From the NCBI GenBank assembly GCA_963575645.1, contig OY754470.1:44361201-44425200 (forward strand): a stretch of 64,000 nt of DNA, read 5' to 3'. Each line of letters begins with the position of its first letter. Positions within the stretch are counted from its first letter, which is position 1. The notes under the pieces were generated by a model that saw nothing but the letters and a program-made list of their open reading frames with translations, ran no database searches and was not told the DNA's origin. Of this stretch, positions 1-11,100 are shown piece after piece. The stretch comes from Xanthostigma xanthostigma (Eukaryota; Arthropoda; Insecta; Raphidioptera; Raphidiidae). The position numbers and the translations under genes were made by a program.

Positions 1-569
1 AATTTTAGCCACAGTTCTAGTGTCCGACCGAAACTAGTTTTTACGACCGAAACCGAAACTGTACTTCATGTTTTCGTGGGAAAAATAAAGTAAACATTAT
101 CATATCAGGCTTTATTTTATTTTTATTATTATTGCCACATCCGCATGTGCAGATGTGGACGTCAAAAAATCCGCATCCGTAACCGCAGATGTCAGTAAAA
201 GCCATATCTATAACATGCCTGGAGAGGAACTGTTTTAACCGGTTCTTAGCAGTACGTGAACCCGCGTTCATCTCGCATAGAAACACATAGAAAAGCTTTT
301 TCATGCACCTTGCCGGGGTAGCACATTATAATACGTGGTGTATATATAAAGACGTTACAGTAAGGTTTAGGGGTAGGTCTTACACACACACTACAATCCC
401 GACGCTTGTGAACCGGCTTTACGCTTGCATTCTGTTGTCATTGCAATTGGATAAGAAATAACCGACCAGACACATGCGTTGGGAACACAGCCAATAAGGA
501 TTTCGTAGCCTTTGTCTTTTGAACATTTTTTTTGTGAACTGTTTTTGCAACAGCCAGGGCCGTAATCAG
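1..569. other. Intronic/intergenic DNA, no gene recognised
   Basis: No coding sequence is recognised. Around 140-215 there are several GCGGAT/ATCCGC-type motifs on both strands, reminiscent of the ends of hAT-like elements, but no bounded element could be defined. Confidence 0.4.
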
Positions 570-911
570 TAGAGCTGTAACAAACCGTATGTATTCGTTA
601 CTGAGTAACGGGTACGTCGTCTGACTTGAAGTAACGAATCGTTACTTACAAATTCATTTCGTTACTCGTATTTGTCGTATCCATGTCAGTTCGACTCGTT
701 TGATGCGGTTATACGTTATACGAACGAAGTCATATCGTATCACGTATGCGACGCGCCTCGATGCGATGGTACATGCTTGATGCTGTTAGTACACGATTGT
801 ATGTCGTATGAAAAGTAACGAGCAACGTAACGATACGAAAGTAACGGGTACTGGTTCTTTAAGTAACGAATACATACGGGTACACAATTTCTCGTTACTT
901 TTACAGCTCTA
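570..911. mobile_element. hAT-type MITE, family A, copy 1 (342 bp)
   Basis: Ends are TAGAGCTGTAA and TTACAGCTCTA. They are flanked by a perfect 8-bp direct repeat, GTAATCAG (562-569 and 912-919), the TSD size of hAT transposons. The interior is built of GTAACG-type motifs on both strands and has no coding sequence. A second full copy lies in inverse orientation at 41697-42037 with a different perfect TSD, which confirms both ends. Confidence 0.93.
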
Positions 912-1104
912 GTAATCAGGCAGGAGCAACAGCGGCACGTGCCCAGGGGGGTCCCAGGAAGATCCGAGAGAGATCGAAAAAAATCACATTAGGTATATTA
1001 AAAATATTGTCCGTCTTTCAACAACCTTTTGGGAAATGAAGGCAAGAAGAGTACAGTTAGATAAATTTTAAATTTAAGAACAATTAAATATTATAAATTA
1101 TTAG

Positions 1105-1388
1105 GACCGAGCGGAGTGGCGTAGCGGTGAGAGCACTAGACTCGCATTCGGGAGGTACCGGGCTCGAATCCCGGCGGGGGCAGATGTGGCGTAAAGTTTT
1201 TCCTGCTACCTCTCGCTGAGAAACGATAATTCCTGTACCGGCCATCTTGTTGTGGTTTTCAATCCCTCAATACTTCCAGATAAATATCGAGATGATTCCT
1301 TATTCAAGGTCATGGCCGATTACCTGTCAAACTCCTATGCTCAAAATTTGCCTACCTTATCCTAATGTCCTGAAATTCCTTTATTGCA
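1105..1388 (+). mobile_element. tRNA-derived SINE, copy 1
   Basis: The head contains pol III A-box-like TGGCGTAGCGG (1117) and B-box-like GGGCTCGAATCC (1160) spaced as in a tRNA gene. The body (~210 bp) is shared with the inverted copy at 9521-9780. There is no cloverleaf with intact acceptor pairing, so it is a SINE and not a tRNA gene. Confidence 0.88.
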
Positions 1389-1861
1389 AAAAAAACTGCA
1401 TTGTGAATAATAGTTTATGCAACAAAAAATGCTTTTCTTACGGTTTTCTAAATTAGTGATTTTAAGACATAGATATCACTTTCAGTCTTCAATTTTGAAA
1501 CTAGTGAGTCAGTGCAGTGAGTCGAAATCTCTTATTTAGCATGCCGTGGTATTCGTGCATGCATCATGCGTTAAGACGTGTATATATTGTTATTAGTTTG
1601 CGGGGCGAAGTACCCCAGGGCTGCGCACGTGGAGGCACTCAGACAAGACAGCAGAGCGTTGTTTGTGTTCACCAAGACAAGAGATCTGTATCAAATCGTG
1701 TCGTCTCTCTATATACGGGGTGCGAAAACAACAACTAAACTCATTAAATTAAATGGTTTACGTGAGGGAAAGTATAATATTTTCGAAACGTTGCCACCGA
1801 ATTTTCGCGTCGATGTTTTAACTATATAAAAACGAATCATATATTTATATTTTTAGCATAT

Positions 1862-2135
1862 AGTACGCGCCACGGATCTAAAAGGTTCGGAAATTAGTCA
1901 CAAACAGCGTCGCAAAGGCACATTTTAGAGCCGTTGATACTCCCACCACCTCCCAGCTACAAGCACGGAACGTGCGCTCGTCGGTGATTGGCCGTGATCG
2001 CTCGTTGTCTTTGTCACTTGTCGCTTTCCTGCTTTAAAGTACAGTCGAGTACGCTATTGTCAAGTTGTTGATGGTATTTTAGTTTTGTTGCATTCGCAAC
2101 TAACTTCCGAGCCTTTTAGATTCGTGGCGCGTATT
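1862..2135. mobile_element. TIR element family T1, copy 1 (non-coding)
   Basis: The ends AGTACGCGCCACGGATCTAA and its near-perfect inverse at 2098-2135 form ~38-bp TIRs. The interior matches, in inverse, both halves of the split copy at 61527-62886. Flanks suggest a short AT or TA target duplication, but it cannot be fixed exactly. Superfamily not assigned. Confidence 0.8.
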
Positions 2136-2340
2136 ATATCTGCCTATTGCATAGTAGGGATGTGACACATGTACTGTTGACAGCGGTTGAATGGCAATAC
2201 CTAGGGGTGGGACACATACAGGGCCTCCAATATCGAATCATTCCCAGTTTCAGAATTTCGTAACTAGTTTCGATGTCGAGACAGGTCTACAAAGAGACTG
2301 CATGTAGTAGAAGCATATCGTTTTGAAGTAAAACTTCTTT

Positions 2341-2394
2341 CGGCACGGTAGAGTAAATTTGATTCTTGAGGTCGTAGGTTCGATCCAGGTGCCG
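2341..2394 (+). other. tRNA-like fragment
   Basis: CGGCAC at the start can pair with GTGCCG at the end, and a B-box-like GGTTCGATCC is present at 2378-2387. It is only 54 nt long and lacks a D-arm, so it is a decayed tRNA-derived sequence or SINE head and not a gene. Confidence 0.5.
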
Positions 2395-2489
2395 TTATAA
2401 TTTTTTTTACAATTATACTATAGTTTTACTTCTGTAGTGTGTAGTGCATACACAGTCTCTTTTTTTATAATAATAAAATAAGCGATCCA

Positions 2490-2720
2490 AAATTGGTTAT
2501 TGATTGTTATGTCAGTGGCAAAGGATAAAAAAACACAATTACTAATACGAGATTTGCATTTATTTGCTAACGTTTCGAAGGATCTTCATCTTCAGAGCAC
2601 AATTAATGCCGTCAATATTACACAACTGACGGCATTTGTGCCCTGACGATGAGGGTATAGGTATATCCTTTGCCACTGAAGACTTTGCCTGCATAACAAT
2701 CAATATCTCTTTTTTTATAA
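2490..2720. repeat. Inverted-repeat segment with Penelope-like hammerhead motif
   Basis: The text around 2498-2527 recurs inverted at ~2662-2705 (TATCC..TTGCCACTGA../..ACAATCAAT). On the minus strand 2565-2600 reads CTGAAGATGAAGATCC then TTCGAAACGTTAGC. The CTGA(A/T)GA...CGAAACGTTA combination is the signature of Penelope-like element termini with hammerhead-type cores. Assignment is tentative. Confidence 0.45.
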
Positions 2721-2827
2721 TCTGAACATATTTATTGACATCGAAAAAGTTTAATAAAACTTCGAGTCGAAAATTGGCAAACAATAAAAAATGAACACTT
2801 CGAATATTAAACTTGAAGAAACTTACA

Positions 2828-3111
2828 AACCTTTATATTACTCCAAACTCGTAAGAAATATTCAAACGCTTGTAAAAATATCTAAGGCCTAGTTTCTGAT
2901 CGACAAATTAAGCAAAAATGTCTCTAATTATAGAATTTCGATATTAATTTGTTAACTTCCAGAATTTTATAAACACTTTATATAACTCGAAACTTGTTAG
3001 AAATATTCAAACGCTTGTAAAAAATCTAAGGCCTAGTTTCTGATCGGCAAATTAAGCAAAAATGTCTTTAATTAAGGAATTCCGATATTAGTTTGTAAAC
3101 TTTCAGAATTA
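2828..3111. repeat. Diverged tandem duplication (~145 bp x 2)
   Basis: The segment with AAATATTCAAACGCTTGTAA, AAGGCCTAGTTTCTGATCG and AAATTAAGCAAAAATGTCT occurs at 2856 onward and again at 3001 onward, with scattered substitutions. It is non-coding. The rest of 3112-3885 shows no gene or bounded element to me. Confidence 0.8.
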
Positions 3112-3923
3112 AATAGGTAAGCGAAGCCTTAGGCAAAAATTGTTTTTTCGCTCACTGCCCATTCCCCAACGAAATCGTGATGCGGCGTTCGAATCGTGAG
3201 TGTGGCAGGCTTTATTTAAGAATCTCTCGTTTTATAGTTACGTAATGTGTACAGAGCACTTATGACGTCCATATTATGTGTCTTGTTTGTTTGTTTATAT
3301 TCCTAGTTAGGTACTACGCTAACCTTGTGAACGTGTGTTGTTTAATAATACATTACTCTTAGTATTTACATAGAGTGGGTGAGATTGTTAGTCGTACTGG
3401 AAAGTTGAAGTATTTATGTTAGCTACATTATGCAGGCAGTACCTAGTAGTGGGTCGTTGACGATTTTAGCGTCAACGAAACCTTAACCTGTGCCACGTCT
3501 GCTGGTTGAAAACTCACCTTATTTCACCAATAGTCCAGCCAAAATAAACATTTCAAATTATACTATATTTCGCATATAGAACTGAAAATTGGTACAGGTC
3601 TTAAGTACACCATTACAAATAAAATATCAAAAGTCCCAACCGATCCTACATCTGTTTCAAAATTTATTCAAAATCAAAGATTAAAAGTATCGGTTTTTGC
3701 ACTGTTTTCGTAAATGGTAAATGTTATCTAAAAATAGGTCAGACAAAAGTTGTAAAGCAAGCAATTGTCTACAAAAACTGTTCTTATATTTTTTTCCTAC
3801 TATTCCTGAGATATGGGACCAAATCTCTATGTAGGTACTTATTGAACGTATTTATTACAAATAGCGTTAAATCTATATCTATCTATACTAATATATAAAG
3901 CTGAAGAGTTTGTTTATAATATA

Positions 3924-4318
3924 TTTTATTCAACTCATGCGCGTTATTCATGTTTTATCATGCCTAAAAACCGAACCCTAAATAGCCATTTACCGACTGG
4001 TGACAATTACTTGTCATAACTCAATGAAGATTCCTACTAGCTCGGCCATTGTGGAGTAATGAAAATAAACGTAACTATTTTCTGAGTCGTAACGAAATAG
4101 TCGGTAACAACAACTTCGTTGTTACCCATTGAGGCTAAAATTGAGAGGCCGAATGTTTTCGACATGGAGTTTATTCATAACCGGCTAACCTCAAACCAAA
4201 ACATTGAATCGTGCTGTTAGTATTGACAGTTTTTTTTATAAAGAAATAAATAGATATTTAAAACATCTCATTAATAACAATAAATAAAACATGAATAACG
4301 CGCAATTGTTGAATAAAA
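3924..4318. repeat. Inverted-repeat element in a Helitron fragment
   Basis: 35-bp arms at 3924-3958 and 4284-4318 (TTTTATTCAAC..GCGCGTTATTCATG and its inverse) differ at about three positions. It sits just after a Helitron 5' end (TCTATACTAATATATAAAGC, from 3889). A shorter palindrome follows at ~4325-4390 (GGCGTAACT..AGTTACGCC). Non-coding. Confidence 0.7.
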
Positions 4319-4621
4319 TTATGGGCGTAACTTGTAGGCTAAGTCATGACCTGTCAGCGCGATGAATGACTTAGACTACTAGTTACGCCAATAACTATTA
4401 CATAATTATAATATGGTCTGGTTGTCCGGTGTCTGTATATGTAGTAACGGATTACAAAATCTACATACTGTGAGAGTTGTTTTTTTAATGAATTATTAGC
4501 TCAATTAATTCAAATAAATAAAATCGTAACTTAGTCTGTAATCGAACAGTTTTAAAGATTCCTAGGCCGAATTTTCAGTTTTCAACACTTTTTTTTGTTT
4601 ATATTTTTTGTACCTATCTTC

Positions 4622-4976
4622 TATCTATATTTACAGGTATATAAATCTGAAGAGTTCGTTTGTTTGTTTGCTTGAACGCGCTAATCTCAGGAACTACTGG
4701 TTCGAATTGAAAACTATTTTTTTTGTTGGATAGTCTATTTATCGAGGAAGGCGATATGCTATATAATATCAGGCTACGACGAATAGGAGCGTAGCATCAA
4801 TGAAAAATGTAACTCAAAATTGTTCGTCCGACCAAAACTTTTGAACGGTAACTCCGATCATCATGAAATTTGGACACAACATTCATTTCGGTATAAACTA
4901 AGATGAATGTACGTACTTAAGTCCCTCCTCCCCATTCGTTCTTTTGCACCCGGATGAAACCGGGCGGGACCGCTAG
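4622..4976 (+). mobile_element. Non-autonomous Helitron (CTAG end)
   Basis: This copy has the CTGAAGAGTTCGTTTGTTTG start region shared with copies at 3889 and 13633. It ends in a CCCGG-ATGAAA-CCGGG hairpin, then GGGACCGCTAG followed by T, the Helitron 3' signature (hairpin plus CTRR before T). Its 5' boundary is diverged and approximate. No Rep/helicase sequence is present. Confidence 0.75.
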
Positions 4977-5589
4977 TATTAATATATGCATATTAGTATT
5001 TTCGGTATGTATAGAAGCACAATTTCAAAAGAATGGTGATTCGTAGGGACAAAAAGCAAAAGAACAATTCTTGTAGACAATTGCGTGGTCTACAACTTTT
5101 GTCTGAAGTAAATGAATTATGTAAATTTAATTGATTAAAGCAGAATAGTACGTTGTACTACACACGCTAAGCTGAACATATATATATCATAGTATCAGCT
5201 AACAGTTGTACAGCTCCCCTGTGACAAGCCCAGAGCCTCCATAATCTCATAGGTTCGCAGTATTGTTTCCATTCGCAGTGTCACGCGGGCGTGCGTTCGT
5301 TGAAACCGAGACAGAACTTCCTGTCACAGTAGAAGGAATTTTTGACAGATCCGTTAGATTGATGAAGCATTTTTAGTGACTGACAGGTTAAAGTTATCAG
5401 AATACACACAATCTAGTCTAGTGGAACACAGTATACATCTTCATATTGTCAGTAACCTCTACTAATATTATAACAATAGAGTGGCAGGACAGGCAAAATG
5501 ACGCGGGCCCCCGGCCGGAGAGAACCCCCGACTCGAGAAGGCCGTGAGCGCAGAAGGATCTTAACATTTAGTAAAATTTGCCACGGGTC

Positions 5590-6777
5590 TAGGGTTGCCA
5601 GGCCTATAAACAGAAAAGCCCGATTCAGCATTATATTAAGCTGGACATTTTTCCCAAAAAGCCGGACCCAAGTAGTTATCTTCTCATTCTTCTGGTAGGA
5701 GAAACTAAAGGATCTTCAATAATCTTAAAAAATTAAAATAATATAGCTACATGCTATTATTTGGCTTTGGCATTTCAATTAAGGGGTTAGGTGGGTTTCA
5801 AAATTTCAAAAAATCGATTTTTTTTTTGCTTATCTTATAATTCAATATGTTTAGAATATTCTCTTAAAGTTTTAAAACGATCTGAGTAATATTCTAAGAG
5901 ATATAGCCTTCGGATGTTCTACCCTTCAGGCTATGTTATTTGAATGTAAATCTTTAATCGCGTTTTTCTCGAAACTACGTTTTTGAAATCGGTGGTCACG
6001 ATTTCTCGAAAAATTATGAACCGATCTCTTTGAAATTTTGCACACTTCTTCAAAATAACATTATCTCGTGCTTGAACGAAGGATTTTTTTTCTCTATTTT
6101 AAGTGATTTTTCGAGGCCATGAAGGGTGCAAATTTTACTCAAAAAAAGGGTTTTTTTGTTCTCAACGCCGCCAAAAATGCAATTTTATTTATTTATTTTT
6201 TTCCTTCGTCCAAGCACAAGCTTTAAGCATCTACTAACAGAAAATTTTTGGTTTTTGCATTTCCGATGAATCTGTCATGAGTTATCCTGACCACGCCGAT
6301 AGAACTTTTTTTTGAGGGGTCACAGAAAACGACGTGCCCACGCCTTAATTTTCAATATTTTTTAATGAAAATTTCACAAACTACTTATGAAATATATACC
6401 TTTTATATGGTAAATTGATGGAATGAAATATTTTGTTGGTTAAATAAAAAAAAATTCGTAAAAATGTACCTGTTTTGAGCCTTTGAAACCCACCTAACCC
6501 CTTAAGGAAATTAAAGAATCTTTAAACATTTAAAAAACTAACAAAATTTCGTAAGTCGGTCTCCTTAGGAAATTTTGTTATTTTTTAATAGTGTTAAAAG
6601 ATTTTTTAATTTTCCTAATTGAAATTTCAAAATGAATATTGAGAATTCTTTACCACAAATGTCTTTTTCCCCGTCTTTTCATTGACGAAAAGGTTCACAA
6701 AAGCCGGACTTGTAAATACGGATACGACCGTAAAAAGTCGAACATGTCCGGCTAAAGCCGGACGCCTGGCAACTCTA
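5590..6777. mobile_element. hAT-like element interrupted by a TTAA element
   Basis: Ends TAGGGTTGCCAGGC and GCCTGGCAACTCTA are inverted repeats. They are flanked by CACGGGTC (5582-5589) and CACGGGCT (6778-6785), an 8-bp TSD matching at 6 of 8. GCCGGAC motifs occur subterminally on both sides. No transposase. The core 5783-6501 is a later insertion. Confidence 0.8.
5783..6501. mobile_element. TTAA-target DNA transposon (piggyBac- or Kolobok-like, non-autonomous)
   Basis: Perfect 20-bp TIRs, GGGGTTAGGTGGGTTTCAAA and its inverse, are bounded on each side by TTAA (5779-5782, 6502-6505). TTAA is the target of piggyBac and Kolobok elements; without coding sequence I cannot choose between them. It is nested in the hAT-like element 5590-6777. 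Confidence 0.85.
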
Positions 6778-6929
6778 CACGGGCTACAAATGGTATAGTT
6801 ACGCTACTGTAAAGAGGTAAAGTCTGTAATTTTGAATGTACGAGGTAATCTCCGAAACTAGTCATCCGATTTCAAATTTTTTTCACCAATATTTAGAATG
6901 GACCTTCATGATGGACATAGGCTACACAG

Positions 6930-7445
6930 GTGATTTTTAAGTTCATTCTTTGTTAACAGCGTGTAGAAATCAAATAGACGAACAAATATTTTAAGTAACT
7001 TTCTTATCAAAACACAAAAATAAGAGATATACAGCCGTTCAAAGTTGAATTAATTTTTTTTTTTAATTTTATTTAATTAATTCAAAAGCCTGGTTAATAC
7101 ACGCGATAAAATGATAGCACGAATCGGAAATGCATCCCAAATAATTCGCGGAAGGACCTTATCGCTACTACAAGCATGTACAGAAGCATGACTACGAAGC
7201 ATGCAGCTTTGTGTCCAACAAAACGTGGGCAACTTCGAACAATTTCTGTGAATACTTGATAACGACATAACATTTCTATAGTGACATAACATAACTCCAG
7301 GATCAACCTAAAAATTTGATAAAATTAAATTTAACTTTGAAAGCCCGTTTCTCTTTAATTTTTGAGTTTTAATAAAAAAGTTTTTTGAAATATTTGTTCG
7401 TCTATTTGATTTCTACACACTTAATCAACTTAAAAATCATTCTGT
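6930..7445. repeat. Inverted-repeat element, ~60-bp arms
   Basis: GTGTAGAAATCAAATAGACG followed by AACAAATATTT at ~6960-6993 recurs inverted at ~7386-7425, with the matching GATTTTTAAGTT outside. No coding sequence. Between 7446 and 7927 lie decayed Helitron-like sequences; 7640-7715 matches 17698-17780 inverted. Confidence 0.65.
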
Positions 7446-7927
7446 ATATCAGTGTTTTTCAAAATTTTTCATGCCGCTACCCCCGTAGTATGAAAAAATA
7501 TATTGGGATCCTCTACCCTCCGTTGTTTCTAACCGGTATAGTGTATTTTATTATATTACAAATATAAAAGCCGTACAACATTTTTATTTAAGTATTTTCA
7601 TAGTTAGGTATCGATTAAGTACATAATTAAGTACCTAAAACAGATATTATCGTGTTAAGAGCGCTTTTCGTGGAGCCTGATTTTGCAATGTAAGTCGACG
7701 AAAAAACGGTGGCAATCCACAAATTCGCGCGAATTCGGACCGAGTGTGTAAAAAGTGTGATTTATAATGGACATAAATTGATATTGAAATACCCTAAACA
7801 ATTGAATCTATTAATAATATCTCAATCGCGCGCGAATCCGCGTTTAGCGACCAATGTGTATATACGTTTATCAATAATTGCTTCATTTATTTGCATGTAA
7901 TTACAAAGAATTTCCCGTTGTTTTCAG

Positions 7928-8197
7928 GTGATCGGGTATTGGAGATCGACAGACAGCCAGTAGCCGGCGTCGAAGACGCAACTCGAACGTTACAAAACGC
8001 ACCGGACGCTATCCTCCTGCGTCTGGTGCGTAGTCTTGCGTCGGTCAACCATGACGGCGTCGTCCCGGCGCCTGTCGCGAACGCACCACTCTCGACGACA
8101 CGCTGCAGCAGTGGACCGTCACGACCTTGTGACCTAAACGCATCGCGGCTTTGCCAAGTTGAAGCTGAGATGGGAGCCAATGTTAGTCGGCATTCTG
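7928..8197 (+). CDS. Exon A: second half of a PDZ domain plus linker
   Basis: The acceptor is TTTTCAG at 7921-7927 and the exon starts in phase 1. It encodes GDRVLEIDRQPVAGVEDA followed by a leucine/arginine strand, which is the beta-D to beta-F half of a PDZ domain; the carboxylate-binding half must lie in an exon left of the window. A Ser/Ala-rich linker follows. The chosen donor is CTG|GTAAAG at 8198. A second good donor, CAG|GTGCGT at 8213, is 15 nt downstream and keeps the same phase, so the end could be 8212 (five extra residues). Confidence 0.8.
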
Positions 8198-11100
8198 GTA
8201 AAGGTCTTTCAGGTGCGTGTCTGCACTAAATTAGACACCATAATATTCTATTCACTTCATTTGCTAAATTGCTTTCGGAAAATTACATATTTGCAGCAAG
8301 GATAATTAAATTGGAGCGAGTAACTTGTTTCAACTTAATAACACATCTCCCTCATTGACGTTACTAGAATTTTAAGCTGGGGTGGGCCGGATGCATTTTG
8401 GGAAGACAGCGAATTTCTGATGAAAATGACAAAGAAATCCTTTCCAAAAATGTTTATAAAAATAAACATTTTTGGAAAGGATTTCTTTGTCATTTTCATC
8501 TAAAATTTTTCCAAATTTATGTGCGTATTTAATAATTAGCGAATTTCTGTTTGGCATTCGTAAGAGTGTCGCTGGTAATTTTTTAGGGACTTGGGGGCCA
8601 CCCCTTTGGTAATCCACAGTGTCCCGGAAATACACAAGTGATGTATCACTAGAAATTTTAAGTAGTTGAGTAATCATCAAGTCCGGATGTAGTATCCTAG
8701 GCCGCACGTTTTCGAAGAAGTAACACATGTGCTTTGACCCTAAAATAAATTATGGGTGGTCATACATAAATAAAAAAAAATATACGCGTCGACTTGAGAA
8801 CCTCCTCCGTTTTTGTTTTTCGTCGGTTAAAAATAGTTGATCTGTTCATCTGAATGTTCACCTCTTTCAGAACACCGTGCATTCAAAAATTTTTAAAAAT
8901 AGTGTTTCAGTGAAAATATTTTTTGTGGATTATTATGGCTAAAGACTTATGCCAAATTCAATATGAAGTTTGTGAAGCTCAATTAAATTTTTTAAGAAAA
9001 GCAGAGCTGCATTTTAGGCAAATTAAACTCCCATAGGTGATAGGTTCAATCGTTAGTTGAACATTTTTAATGATATACTTCCTGTTCTAAAAATTTGCAA
9101 TTTAATATTCACACATTGCTTCCAAAAGTAAAAAAGTATATTTACCATTTTACTAAGGAATTTTGTCCAATGCTGTCCAATCACAAGTGAATTCTATTTC
9201 AATATGAATACTAGTATTGTTCAATTCATTGTTAAAACAGACAATATAGATTCCTATGAAGCATCTTAAAGAAGAAAATAATTAAATTCATTATCTCTAA
9301 CTTGGATTTAAAAGCTTCATTTACTGTACTATTATTTGGTTTCACTTAATTACATGAATGTTGATGAAGCGCTATTTTTATCCCTCTAGGATAAATAATA
9401 ATAATGCGTTTAACGTCCGTTTCTAGACTTTAACAGACGTCATTCGTACCATTACTATTTTCCATCTATCACACTTCCCGTTATTTTCTACATTTTTAAA
9501 CTTCCACTTAATAGCAATGTGCGAATGAAGGAATTTTAGGACATTAGGATAATTAGGCAAATTTGGAGCATAGGAGTTTGACAGGAGTTTGCCATGGCCT
9601 TGAACGAGGAACCATCTCCTAATGGAAAACCTCAACAAAATGGCCGGTACAGAAATTACCGTTTCTCGACAAGAGGCAGCAGGAAAAAGTCCCGGGCACA
9701 TCTGCCCCCGCCGAGATTCGAGCCCGGTACCTCCCGAATGCGAGTCTAGTGCTCTCACTACTACGCCACCCCGCTCGGTCTCTATGCAATACGAAAAATT
9801 GTCATTTACTACCTATTTTAATGTATTTTATTCTTTGACGAATCCACATGCACGCGTGCATCACGGATCTAAATAAATTTGAATTTGAATATACAAGACC
9901 TTTCTGTTACTACTGATGTTTACTCAAGATTTGAACCCAATTCGGACCTTTAACAGGTTCTTTTTTTTCAGGTCGACGTACCCAATCCAGCGGCAACATC
10001 TGCAATGGCAAAACAACCAACGTTGCCAAATTGCTCGGTCCATGTGCGGCCAGATCCAATAGCGGCGTCAAAGAACGCAAAAGATTCTGTGGCTCCCTTC
10101 CGAATCATTTGGACGGCGGCGACGACGACAGCTACGACTACGACACGGAGTCAGTGTGCTATAGCAAAGAAAACAACAACCACGTAGAAGTTGTCCAGCA
10201 GGCTGTGAAAGCACCACCTCAGGTCGGTCATTAATAGACTTTGCATTGTGTGATGTTCTCTTGTTTTATGTTGGGTAACATTAGGCGCATACCAGAAACT
10301 AAAGGGTTAGTCAAACTCGATTAGTCAGTTGGTAGCACGTATGGCCATATTCACCGAACGTAAATAGTTACTTATTCGGTTCATTTGTTCTTTAGGTAAC
10401 TATTCCTCCGAATAAATAGTTAAATGTGATAATAATATAATTTTTAATGATCTCGTGCTCCCTTCATTATGTAATAATTTCCTAACGACTTTTCTATAAT
10501 TGCCAACTTTAATAACAATAACAATAATTCAATTCACCAACCATAGTTATGTTTACTGCAGGTATAAATCTATTCTGTCTTACTTCCAGGGTATAGATAT
10601 TTATTCGCCTGATGAAATAATAATGGCCGCCACATAGATCATAATACCTAACCTATAAACGTGGAGTATCATATCTACAGTATGCTCTTGTGCATTTATT
10701 TGTGTTGTTTATTAACCTTTTGTGAAGTGTATAGTTATTAAACATTAAACTTAGTGGAAGTTATGTGTGCAACTGAGAATAAAACATTATTATTTTGTGA
10801 AACTTTTTTTTGACGTTTACACCACCGCCATCGTTCGGATTTTGGGGTGAACATCAAAATATTCAACAAAAAGAGCAAGGAGTATAGTGCAGTGTATATT
10901 TACTCTTTAACTTTTCTACCTGGTGAATGGAAAGTAAATTTTATTCTAACGAATAAATTTGTTCCAAGATTAGTAGCTTCTATCTTTAATAGTGTTCGGT
11001 GAATATGGGCATTACAGATACAGTTATATATTTCTTTAATGTTGTGTAGACGCTATACACCCTCAGTTAATCTACAATCTCTTCCTTTAATGTTGTTTTC

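Noticed and set aside
1105-1180. Possible tRNA gene with A and B boxes
   Set aside because: No proper cloverleaf, and the sequence is repeated with ~200 bp of body at 9521-9780, so it is a SINE.
5498-5698. GC-richer frame starting MTRAPGRREPPTREG
   Set aside because: Short, no domain, runs into the end of the hAT-like element at 5590; probably chance.
8372-8728. 118-codon minus-strand frame
   Set aside because: It runs straight through the 39-bp palindrome, so it is an accidental frame.
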